Shown piece after piece: positions 28,964 to 37,011 of a stretch of 64,000 bases of DNA. Below the pieces are notes generated by a model. That model saw nothing but the letters and a program-made list of their open reading frames with translations, was not told where the DNA came from and did no database searches. The translations under genes and the position numbers were made by a program. Source of the stretch: Pelagomonas calceolata (lineage: Eukaryota; Sar; Pelagophyceae; Pelagomonadales; Pelagomonadaceae); NCBI GenBank assembly GCA_918797485.1, contig CAKKNE010000003.1, positions 1,364,001-1,428,000 of the forward strand, given 5' to 3'. Within the stretch, counting starts at the first letter, position 1; the number at the start of each line of letters is the position of its first letter.

Positions 28964-30100
28964 TCAGCGGGGGCTCCGGAGCGGCTGCGTCATGCGGGGG
29001 TTCATGTGCCCAGGTATCGCCATGCTTGTCGCCGTTGCCGCGAGCGAGCGCGAGAGTCTGCTCGCCGGTGGAGGAGGAATCTGGGCAGCTCGTTTCGCCC
29101 GCTCCGCCTCGGCAAGCGCGGAAACGACTTTAACGCCGTCGCGGAACCGCGCCTGGAGCCGCCGCCGCGTGAGGTCGTCGACGTCGCAGCGGACCTCGAG
29201 CTGGGGCCGCGCCCGCGGCGTCGGCTCGTCCGTGTCCATGTCATCGAACGGATCCGCGCCGGCGCCCCAACAGGGCAGCACAACAGCCGGCGCGACTGCC
29301 CGGCTCGCCAGCACGCGTCCGAGAGTCGGTCCGTCGGCCCACGAGCAGCCCCGCACGTCGAGAAGGCGTAGGCCATCGAGCGCGTCCACCGCGTCGGCGG
29401 CGGCGCGCGGCGCCTGACCCGGCGTGCTCAGCGCCCGCGGCGCGAGCGTCAGCTCCTCGAGATCCGGCGCCGCAGCAATGAGCCGCCGCACGAACGCCGC
29501 CGTCGCGTGTGGGACGTCGAGCGCCAGCGCTCTGAGGCGAAGGCAGCCGGAGAACTGTTGAACCGGCGCACTATCCCAGGCTGACGCGGCGACAGCACCG
29601 GCGGACGACGGCACGATCTGATTGAGGCCGGCGTCGGTCACGCTTTCGCCAGCGATGGCCAAACGCTCGACGTCGGAGCCCACCACGAGTCCAATCAGAG
29701 CGTCGTCGAAGAGCCGTCGTTCCGACGCAACCGCCGCGATGGTCTCGAGCGCGCGGCCAGGTAGCAGCGAGAACACAGGCGCGGCGGCGTCCGGAGGATA
29801 TCTGTCTAAGTGAGCACCGATGACGCGTGAGCAGGCATCCAAGAGGGTGCCCGTCGGCGCCGGTGCTCTCAGGCCGAGCGCCGCTGGCGCGGCGGTCGTC
29901 CGCGGTCGCTTCGGCGCGCGCGGCAGCGCGGCGAGCAGTTCGCGCACCGAGAGCGTGGGCTGTGTGGTCCGTGGTCGCTCCGGCCGCGGGAGGAGGCGTT
30001 TCAGGTCGTCACGCGTGTCCCGCGCACGCATGCGGTCTTGCGCGGCGCGGCCGCGCTTGGAACCGGCGCCTTGGCTCTGCTTGCCTTTTTTGCGGCCCAT
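28964..30100 (-). CDS. Leucine-rich-repeat-like protein, basic N-terminus
   Basis: 378 residues from ATG 30100 (MGRKKGKQSQGAGSKRGRAA). The first ~75 residues are Lys/Arg-rich and likely nuclear or nucleolar. The middle has LRR-like strands (VERLAIAGESVTDAGLNQI; LRLRALALDVPHATA; LEELTLAPRAL; LRLLDVRGCSW) as in the cysteine-containing LRR class found with F-box proteins, though no clear F-box is visible. An acidic DPFDDMDTDEP patch follows (~280). Role unknown. A perfect 35-bp tandem repeat lies directly upstream (30102-30173). Confidence 0.7.
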   Translation of the reverse strand: MGRKKGKQSQGAGSKRGRAAQDRMRARDTRDDLKRLLPRPERPRTTQPTLSVRELLAALPRAPKRPRTTAAPAALGLRAPAPTGTLLDACSRVIGAHLDRYPPDAAAPVFSLLPGRALETIAAVASERRLFDDALIGLVVGSDVERLAIAGESVTDAGLNQIVPSSAGAVAASAWDSAPVQQFSGCLRLRALALDVPHATAAFVRRLIAAAPDLEELTLAPRALSTPGQAPRAAADAVDALDGLRLLDVRGCSWADGPTLGRVLASRAVAPAVVLPCWGAGADPFDDMDTDEPTPRARPQLEVRCDVDDLTRRRLQARFRDGVKVVSALAEAERAKRAAQIPPPPASRLSRSLAATATSMAIPGHMNPRMTQPLRSPR

Positions 30101-30101
30101 G

Positions 30102-30173
30102 ACTACTGTGACGAATCACGTCTGCGCCCACGTCTGGTACTACTGTGACGAATCACGTCTGCGCCCACGTCTG
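30102..30173. repeat. Perfect 35-bp direct repeat in divergent promoter
   Basis: Copies at 30102-30136 and 30139-30173 are identical and 2 bp apart (period 37). Each contains TGACGAATCACGTC followed by TGCGCCCACGTCTG. They sit against the start codon of the LRR-like gene, so they probably lie in its promoter or 5' UTR. Confidence 0.85.
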
Positions 30174-30351
30174 CGCCCACCTTGGCTCTACTGAGACTGA
30201 GCCAGCACTGCTGGCTGGACAGGCCTCGCCCGCCTGAGATCCTCGAACGCTGCTGTACGTGGTCGACGGCTTGGCCTTGCGAGCCTCTCTATAGGGCGCC
30301 ACACGGCCACAACTACTCACGCTCACTCGTTGCTGGTCTGTGCTTGTGCTT

Positions 30352-30374
30352 GCTAGTGCCTTACATTCGCTAGC
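30352..30374 (-). promoter_or_regulatory. Dispersed GCTAG palindrome, copy at 30352
   Basis: 23 bp with arms GCTAGCG and CACTAGC and the core GTAAGG (minus orientation), ~60 bp upstream of the GT41-like gene and ~250 bp upstream of the LRR-like gene. Confidence 0.6.
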
Positions 30375-30428
30375 TTTTGTGGGCGCCGGGGCCGCGGGCA
30401 GCCTTACGCCATGGAAAAGCAGCCATAG

Positions 30429-32579
30429 ATGCCGCGCGCCATGTCGCGGCACCTCTGGTGCGTCCTACTCGCCGCCGCAGCGCACGCATTTCCCACCAAC
30501 GACGCGGAACGCACCGCATTCGCCTACCTCATCAATGGCACGGAGCCCGCAGACGGCCTGCTCGAGGTCGACGCCGCGGCTGCGGCCAGCGCGCACGTCG
30601 GAATGCTCGCAAACAGCGGTCGCATCGCGCCGAACGACGCCGCGCTGTGCGCGGACCGCGCGCGCCGGGCGGGCCTGCCCCACGCCGCCGCGGCGCTCTT
30701 CAACAACGTGGCGCTGCTGTGCGGCGAGATCTACGGCGGCGACGCGTCCTGCGACCGCGGGGAGATGTACGAGCGGGCGCACGACGCGGCGCCGGGCCTC
30801 GCCGGCGTGACGCTGAATTACGCCTACTTCCTGGAGCAACGCGACGACCCGCTCGGCGCGGCCCGCGTGCTGCGGCGGGGCGCCGAGGCATCAGAAGCGG
30901 ACGGCGACGCCTACGGCGCGGCGGGCATTCGGGTCATGGCCGCGTCGCTCTGCCAGCCGCACGTGCGGCGGGCCCAGGACGCGCCGGCGCGCTACGCGCG
31001 ATTATTAAGGAGGCTCGAGGACCTCGCCGTCGACCTGGAGCAGCAAGACATACAGGGGGACGCGCGAAGCCTAGTGGGCAACATGCCCATCGCCTGGCCC
31101 TATCTGGGCTACGCATTCTATCCCCTCGCGAAGAGGCTAGGGAGATTGTACGCCGCGGCCGGCGTGCAGCCGGCCGGCGTCGCGCCGTACTGTGCAAAGG
31201 AGCCGCGGACGAAGCCGCGCGTCGCGGTCGTTGCTGAATTCGGCGGCAACACGTCGCCCGGCTTGCTCTTCGTCAACGTCTTCAGGGGCCTGCGGGAGAA
31301 ATATTCAGATCGCCTGGAGCTGGGCATCGTCGTGCCGGAGGGCCTGGACACGGACTTCACCGCTTCTGCCATAGACGCCGCGGCTTTTGTGGTCTACATC
31401 CCGTCCGACGACATGGTCGAGGCGGCCAACGTCATCGAGCAGGCCCGGCCCGACGTTTTGGTGTATCTCGCGCTCGGTTTGGCCCACCAGACCTACGCGC
31501 TGGCGCGGCGGCGCCTGGCTCGCGTCGTTCTGGTCTTCGGCCACGGCCACCCGCTGACCTCTGGTTTGGATACGGTGGACTACTTCGTCTCGTCAGAGTC
31601 GTACGAGCGGGACCCGACGTGGCCGAACCGCGGCGCTTCCAGTAGACACGCCATTAATGCGGAGGCGGCCGTATTTTTCGACGATGATTCTATGGTGCTC
31701 GGCGCCTCGAGTGACGCCGACGACGCGGCTAGAAAAGCGGCGGGCTTAGCACCTGATTATGGCGCAACGGGCGCTACCCTAAGGCTCGACGCCGCGGCGC
31801 CGCGCGGCGACGGCGCCCAGAAATATGAAGAGCAACTCGTGTTGTTCGAGCACTCGTCCATTGGCTTCGACGAGCCGCCAGCACCGCCCTATTCAACACG
31901 TGCTGACCTCGATCTGCCAGAAAACGCCCCGGTCTTCTGCGTGCTGCAGCACTCGAAGAAGCTGCATCCCGACTTTGATGCGGCCCTCGCATCGGTACTA
32001 GAAAAGGCCCCCGAGGCGTTCATCTTGTTGTTGGAGGGCGCGCGGACGCATGTGCCGCGCTTCAATCAATCACTAGGCGAGGACGCGCTCGAGCAGTTGA
32101 TCTTCCTGCCGCGCATGAGCCGCGAGCGAGTCTTGCAGGTCGTATCCCAATGCGACGCGTTTCTGGACACGTACCCCTGGGGCGGAGGGGTCACGGTGCT
32201 CGAGTCCCTAGCGATGTGCACGCCCGTCGTCGTCCTGCCGCGGAAGACGACGATCCTCCAGCTCGGCCTGGGTCATTTAAGAACGATCGGGCTGGAGCGG
32301 GACCTCGCGGCGCGCGACGTCGACCAGTTTGGCGCTATTGCGGCGCGGCTCGGCACGGACAACTACTTCCGGCAGCACATGCGCCAGACGATTTGTACGC
32401 GGAAGAAGCTGCTTTTTATGAGCAATGAGAGCGTCGACGAGTGGGCGCGGTTCCTGATCCACGTGGCGCACGACAAGGCCGCGGTCGACCTGAAGCCGGA
32501 GACGTGGCCCTGGGAGAAGTCGCGCGAGCTGCACCGCGAGCAGGCGGCGCGGGACTACGAGAGGGGGTGGGCGTTCTGA
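30429..32579 (+). CDS. GT41-like (O-GlcNAc transferase-type) glycosyltransferase with signal peptide
   Basis: 716 residues from ATG 30429; a second ATG at 30441 starts the better signal peptide (MSRHLWCVLLAAAAHA). A helical TPR-like region covers ~60-200. The catalytic region resembles GT41: KPRVAVVAEFGGNTSPG (~258), VLVYLALGLAHQTYALA, HGHPLTSGLDTVDYFVSSES and YPWGGGVTVLESLAMCTPVV near the end. OGT transfers GlcNAc to Ser/Thr of nuclear and cytosolic proteins; a cleavable signal instead places this enzyme in the secretory pathway, perhaps on cell-surface glycoproteins. Donor and acceptor are unknown. Confidence 0.82.
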   Translation: MPRAMSRHLWCVLLAAAAHAFPTNDAERTAFAYLINGTEPADGLLEVDAAAAASAHVGMLANSGRIAPNDAALCADRARRAGLPHAAAALFNNVALLCGEIYGGDASCDRGEMYERAHDAAPGLAGVTLNYAYFLEQRDDPLGAARVLRRGAEASEADGDAYGAAGIRVMAASLCQPHVRRAQDAPARYARLLRRLEDLAVDLEQQDIQGDARSLVGNMPIAWPYLGYAFYPLAKRLGRLYAAAGVQPAGVAPYCAKEPRTKPRVAVVAEFGGNTSPGLLFVNVFRGLREKYSDRLELGIVVPEGLDTDFTASAIDAAAFVVYIPSDDMVEAANVIEQARPDVLVYLALGLAHQTYALARRRLARVVLVFGHGHPLTSGLDTVDYFVSSESYERDPTWPNRGASSRHAINAEAAVFFDDDSMVLGASSDADDAARKAAGLAPDYGATGATLRLDAAAPRGDGAQKYEEQLVLFEHSSIGFDEPPAPPYSTRADLDLPENAPVFCVLQHSKKLHPDFDAALASVLEKAPEAFILLLEGARTHVPRFNQSLGEDALEQLIFLPRMSRERVLQVVSQCDAFLDTYPWGGGVTVLESLAMCTPVVVLPRKTTILQLGLGHLRTIGLERDLAARDVDQFGAIAARLGTDNYFRQHMRQTICTRKKLLFMSNESVDEWARFLIHVAHDKAAVDLKPETWPWEKSRELHREQAARDYERGWAF

Positions 32580-32903
32580 TCTTTTTTTTGTGGCGGTAAC
32601 TATCTTTGTGCTTCTCTCCTCCTTCCTACTGACCTACGCAACCGCAGGAACCTAGTCTCCTGGAGCGACGTACGCGCGGGCGCGGCACGCGCATATAAAG
32701 AACGTCCCCAATTTTCGCGCTATGCAGTTCCACCAGATCGCGGCAATTCGCGACACGAGGATGCAAGGTTAAGAGCCGGGCGATATACTTCCGCACACTG
32801 CGTGCGGCAAGTCGCATTGAGGGCGCGACGCATAAGTATACGTTATTATATTAAGTCCTTGGCGTCTTCGCGGTCAAGACTAAGACTACTGGAAATAACA
32901 TTA
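32580..32903. other. Convergent intergenic region, 324 bp
   Basis: Unusually long gap between two converging genes. A minus frame 32626-32817 (63 codons, ATG) exists but has no recognisable product. A TATATAAAG-like string (ATATAAAG at ~32693) is seen. Nothing firm is called. Confidence 0.35.
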
Positions 32904-35429
32904 CTACAGGATGTGCTCATCATCCTTCCCGTACAAGAATCCAACACGCCCGATGTTTTTCTTCGACCGCCGCTTCGGCCAACAAGCGAAGATGAGTGAA
33001 ATCACCAGCCACCCCGCGAAGATCTGCTGCATCTGTAAGGCGCCGTAACTTTCACCGATGTCCTCACCGATCAACTGGAACACGCGGACTTGTCCAGTCA
33101 ACGCGACTATCAGCAATAGTAGACATATCGACGACGAGCACCGGCAGCAACACCGCAGGACGATCGTCAGTAATGCCAGAGCGGCAGAAACTCCCATGAA
33201 CGCAACATACGTCGCCTCGGTGGCAGCGTCCGCGGCCCGCGCAACCCTTCGTAGCCGCGCCCGACGCGCGTCGGCGCGGTCTGAGAGCTCGGTCGACGGC
33301 CGCCCAGGACACGCTCGGTTATCTAACTGAGGCGGCTCCTTCGTCGACACAGCCGGCGCCTCCACAAATAGTCGCTCCCAGGCCGGTCTGTTCCAAGCTC
33401 TCTCCGCCTCCGCACATTTCGCCTCGAAGGTCTGGACGGCGCGCCCGTGGCCTGCGCGCGCGACCGGTGAGCACCGCCACGCCATCGAGCGTCGATCTCA
33501 TCATGGGCGGGTCGCGGAGATGGCGTCGAGCAGAAGGCACCGTAGGGACGCCGCGCCCCGCAGTCATTCGATTCGGAGCTCCCGCGCGATAAGCGTAAAC
33601 GCGCCCACTCGCGGATCGCAGCTTTAGTCTCATCAGTCAACGCCGCGATATGTGATCTCGTGAACGACGCGTCGTCGCCCTCCGCGGCCTCAATAACAGC
33701 GGCCTCAGCCTCAACAGCCGCGCCGTCGGCGGCGCGCTCCGCCGCCGCAATACACGGCTCCGGCGGGTCGCTGGCGGGAAATCCGACGCACGTGCGGTCG
33801 AATGCCGTCTTCGCCTTGAGCGTGGCATTGGCTATGAGGACCGCCTTGCCCATCTTCGAGGCCGTCATGCGGAATTGATCCACAGTTTCTTGAAGCTCGA
33901 CGCGATGGCGGTCCCGAAATCCCGATAAGACTGGCGCGCCTTCCTCCCGACTCAACCAGTCCATCGACGCTTCGAACTCACAGCCACGGACCCCATGCTG
34001 GTCCACTTTCGCCAAACGTTCGTCGTCGGGGAGCCCCTGCAAACACGATATCAGCGCCCGCTTCGCCGCGTAGAGTTCCGACGACGACAGGTCCGCCTCC
34101 GCGCGGCCGTTCTTGCCGCGCACGCTCCCAGCCACCTCGGCCACGGCCTGCTTCGCGACGGCCTTTGCGCGTTCAATGGCGGCGGCCTTCACCGCAGCAT
34201 TGCCATCTTTCTCGAACTCCGCCTGGGCCGCGATGACACCTGTGCGCACATCAACCAGTGAGTCGGGTGCTAGAGCGGCGAGAGACCCACACCGCCACGC
34301 CATTGAGCTGGCGTCGCGTCGATGGCGTGAAGGTCATGACTGAGCCGTGGACGGACACACGCCGTGATATTTGATTTCTGCACTGAACAACGCCTTCCTT
34401 CTCCGCCTCTATCAACATCGCGTCGATGGCAGACTTCTCCGCGGGCAGCATCAATCCGCCAACTATTTCCCCCACGGCTACTTGGGCCTTCTCGATCGCG
34501 ATTTCCTCCCTCGCTTCGAGCGCGACGTGTGCGGAAAACGCTTCGCTAGCTCTGGCAATCTCCGCGGCGTCGGGTTCCGCACCCGCCTTCGCGGCGACCT
34601 GGCCTGTGTGGAAATCAAATTTTACGGCGCGTTCGTGCTGAATCGTCGCGTCGACCTGCACGCCATCGACGCGACGCCTGCTCGATGGCGTGGCGCTGCG
34701 GGTCCCTCGGCGCTCGACTGAGCCCGCGCGGCCGCGTCATCACCGAGAAATGACTTCGTGAAGAAAAATCGGGTGCACCCGACACACTGCTTGATTTCCA
34801 CACAGGACCTGGCCCTTCCAGACCTCCAAGAGCGCTTTCGCTTTGTCCTTGGCGTTTTTGTCGACCGCGGCCTCCGCTTTTGTGATCATGTCGGCGATGG
34901 CCTGGGCGTTGTTCTTCTGCAGTCGCTCGGCCTCGTCCGCGAGCGTTCTCAGCAGAGACGGTGCGGTGGCGGCGGCCCGGCGCAATACGGCCGCCGCCGC
35001 CTCGTACTGGGCCTCCCGCAGCTCCGAGGCGGCCATGGCCTCGTCCGGCGCGAGGCCCTTCTCTGACAGGAAGGCCGCCACCGCGCCGCGGAAGGCTGCG
35101 GCGGCGTCCTCGCCGGACTCGACAAGCGGCTCTTTCTCAGAGGCGGGCTCGGAAGCCTCCTTCGGGGCCGCGGCGCCGCTGTCGCCCGTCGCCGCGGACG
35201 GCACGACCTTATTTTGGTCTTTTGCTTCCAAAGCGCCCAGCGCTGCGGCGGAGGCGTCCGCCTGCTGCGCCCAGTCCTTCGGGTTATTGTGGCGCGGGTT
35301 CATCCGCGGCGGCGGCGCGGCCGCGGACTGGCCCTGCACCGCCGCGGCCTCGCCGTCCATCGAGACCGCGTCGACGTCGACGGCCGTGGCCGCGGCGGCT
35401 GCCAGCACGAGCACCAATGGCCTCATCAT
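32904..35429 (-). CDS. Secretory-pathway membrane protein, unknown, four exons interrupted by introners
   Basis: Exons: 35429-34809, 34598-34394, 34239 to about 33601, and 33451-32904; joined ~670 residues. The start MMRPLVLVLAAAAATAVDV gives a signal peptide. The body is Ala/Glu/Lys-rich helix with QVAAKAGAEPDAAEIARA and VIAAQAEFEKDG continuing smoothly across the first two junctions, which is how they were fixed. The last exon has two or three hydrophobic spans (ATYVAFMGVSAALALLTIVL; SSSICLLLLIVALTGQV; QIFAGWLVISLIFA) and a short basic tail. No family recognised. The donor of the third intron is tentative (GC|GTTTAC at 33600 keeps phase). Confidence 0.68.
33452..33600 (-). other. Intron 3 of the membrane protein gene, introner-like
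   Basis: Acceptor CGCGCGCAG is clear from the frame of the last exon; the donor is tentative. Inside, GACGCCATCTCC and CGACGCTCGATGGCGTGGCGG match the paired core of the full introners, in the same orientation as intron 2. No target duplication recognised. Confidence 0.6.
34240..34385 (-). mobile_element. Introner (intron 2), opposite orientation, diverged
   Basis: 146-bp element whose ends read CTGTGCGCACATCAACC and TTTGATTTCTGCACTG, degraded versions of the CTGTGTGGAAATCAA terminal repeat. The central CGCCACGCCATTGAGC ... CGTCGATGGCGTGAAGG pair is inverted relative to 34604-34805. It forms a 154-nt intron, 34393-34240. Flanking 8-mers (GATGACAC, AACAACGC) no longer match well, so it is older. 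The reading frame requires donor GAAG|GCGTTG, that is GC instead of GT. Confidence 0.8.
34596..34813. repeat. 8-bp target site duplication GACCTGGC flanking introner
   Basis: Identical copies at 34596-34603 and 34806-34813 bound the element, showing insertion by a cut-and-paste type transposase rather than by reverse splicing. Confidence 0.9.
34604..34805 (-). mobile_element. Introner (intron 1) with perfect 8-bp target duplication
   Basis: 202-bp non-autonomous DNA element. Terminal inverted repeats are CTGTGTGGAAATCAA at the left and its complement TTGATTTCCACACAG at the right. GACCTGGC is duplicated exactly at 34596-34603 and 34806-34813. The host gene is on the minus strand; removal of 210 nt restores LLEVWKGQ-VAAKAGAE. 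This works either as GC-AG from the first base of the upstream copy or as CAG|GT...CAG|GT using the target copies themselves; the mRNA is the same. Confidence 0.92.
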
Positions 35430-35810
35430 GACCCAGCACTGAAGCGTGGGCTTTTCCGCGCTGGGGTTTCGCGACAATTACGATACGTGGGTTCAAAATC
35501 ACAGCTGTGCGCGTGCAGCACTGTCACGGCAGGCGGATGGCTCGAGCGACCCGGCAATATTAGCTAGCGGTCAGTAAGACACTAGGAAGTAGCAAAACTG
35601 TGAGCTATTTCAAGCCTATTTGTCGTCTCGCGGCTTAAAAGTGCTAGAAAATATACGTTGACGAACGAGGCAAGCAGGTCTGCGCACTCCTGCTTCCGCC
35701 GTGAACCGGAGAGCTTCATCAAGGGCCCAGCCAGGTTTGCGGCTGCCACACGCGTGCGCGAGCGCACGCCTTCGACGCGGCTCCTAAAGGCTGGTGTTCC
35801 GCACTGTTGC
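35430..35810. other. Divergent intergenic region, 381 bp
   Basis: Shared upstream region of the membrane-protein gene and the TDP2-like gene. Holds a GCTAG palindrome copy at 35563-35585. An open frame from 35658 continues into the phosphodiesterase, but it lacks an ATG before 35811. Confidence 0.45.
35563..35585 (+). promoter_or_regulatory. Dispersed GCTAG palindrome, copy at 35563
   Basis: Reads GCTAGCGGTCAGTAAGAC followed by ACTAG; ~225 bp upstream of the TDP2-like start in the divergent promoter. Confidence 0.55.
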
Positions 35811-36698
35811 ATGAAACGCCTCCTCCTGCTCGCGATGGCCTCGTTCGCGACACCCGACGACGAACCGCATACGCCGGACGGGACTGAGGCGTGGACCCAG
35901 CCCCGCGAACTCCGCGGCAGACCACCTCTCCGCATCATCACCTGGAACGTGTGGTTCGACCACCGGCGACAGAAGGAGCGCCTCAAATTACTTCTCGCCC
36001 TGCTCGCGAAGGAGAACGCAGACTGCATCGGCCTTCAGGAAGTAACGACGGAGGTAGCAGCGAGAATACGGCAGCACGCCGGCGTCACGGCGAGGTACGA
36101 CATCTCGGAGAACGACATTAGCGCGTATGGGTGCCTGCTACTCGTCAGAAGGGAGCTGAACCCAGCTTTTGCGGAACTGCAGCTCCCAACCACCATGGGC
36201 CGCTCGCTCGTCGCGGCGGAGCTCGATACGTACGGCCACGCGGGAACGCGGCGCCGCGTCGTCGGCACAGTCCATTTAGAATCGCTCGATACGGAACGGA
36301 CGCGCGCGGCCCAGCTGCGGCAGATCAGCGCCGTCGAGGGCCTCGATGTCCTGTGTGGGGACTTTAACTTCGACGAAGTCTCTACGTGGGGCGAGTGGCG
36401 CCAGCCAGAACGAAAACGGCCTGCGTCAGCGCTGGAGAACAACGTGCTCGCGCGGGCGCTGCCCGACTTCGTGGACGCCTGGGCGGCCGTGTTTCCAAAC
36501 AACCGCGGCTTCACGTTCGACGGCGAGCTGAACCCGTGGGTCCGCGACCGCGGCGAGCGGATGCGTTACGACCGCGTTATGGTTCGACGAAGCCTCGGGC
36601 GACCCGTCGCCGCGGAGCGCCTCGGGACGACGCCCGCCGGGGACGGGCTGTTCGCGTCGGACCACTTCGGCCTGCGCGTCGACGTCGTGATGTTGTAA
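35811..36698 (+). CDS. TDP2-like endonuclease/exonuclease/phosphatase family protein
   Basis: 295 residues from ATG 35811, the first ATG of the frame. EEP-fold motifs in order: TWNVWFD (~44), GLQEVT (~71), GDFNFDE (~183), RYDRVM (~258) and SDHFGLR (~283), giving the Asn, Glu, Asp, Asp-His metal and catalytic set. The TWN and LQEV spacing and the SDHFG ending are closest to tyrosyl-DNA phosphodiesterase 2, which removes topoisomerase II adducts from DNA 5' ends. The N-terminus (MKRLLLLAMASFA) is hydrophobic and may be a signal, so a secreted or organellar EEP enzyme of other specificity is an alternative. Confidence 0.78.
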   Translation: MKRLLLLAMASFATPDDEPHTPDGTEAWTQPRELRGRPPLRIITWNVWFDHRRQKERLKLLLALLAKENADCIGLQEVTTEVAARIRQHAGVTARYDISENDISAYGCLLLVRRELNPAFAELQLPTTMGRSLVAAELDTYGHAGTRRRVVGTVHLESLDTERTRAAQLRQISAVEGLDVLCGDFNFDEVSTWGEWRQPERKRPASALENNVLARALPDFVDAWAAVFPNNRGFTFDGELNPWVRDRGERMRYDRVMVRRSLGRPVAAERLGTTPAGDGLFASDHFGLRVDVVML

Positions 36699-37011
36699 GA
36701 GTCGTGTTTTTGTTAATACGTTGCCCTGTTGTAAACGGTGCTAGGACAAGTGGGCGGAGCCCCTAGGGCGGGGGACACCGCACGCCCCGATTCATCCTGT
36801 CGCGAGCCGTTTTTTTTCTAGTGTGTTAGCACATCTAGCTCTTTATTGAAGGTTGCTCCAAGTGGAGGGTGGCTCAGGCTGCGCTGTGAGACACCACGAG
36901 GCCGGCGCGAGTTTTTAACACGTTGTCTCATTGCGTGCTAACACCCACCGCAGCCCACGGTGCGTTGCGTGCCAGCAATCGCCCGTCGCTGGCAAGTTGC
37001 TGCAGAGCACG
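36699..37011. other. Intergenic, 313 bp
   Basis: Contains the second copy of a diverged GC-rich repeat (36735-36790; compare 26538-26610) and a weak GCTAG palindrome (36819-36840, CTAGTGTGTTAGCAC...). No gene supported. Confidence 0.45.

Noticed and set aside
32626-32817. 63-codon minus frame with ATG in a convergent gap
   Set aside because: Too short, basic composition, no recognisable feature; kept only as a remark on the gap.
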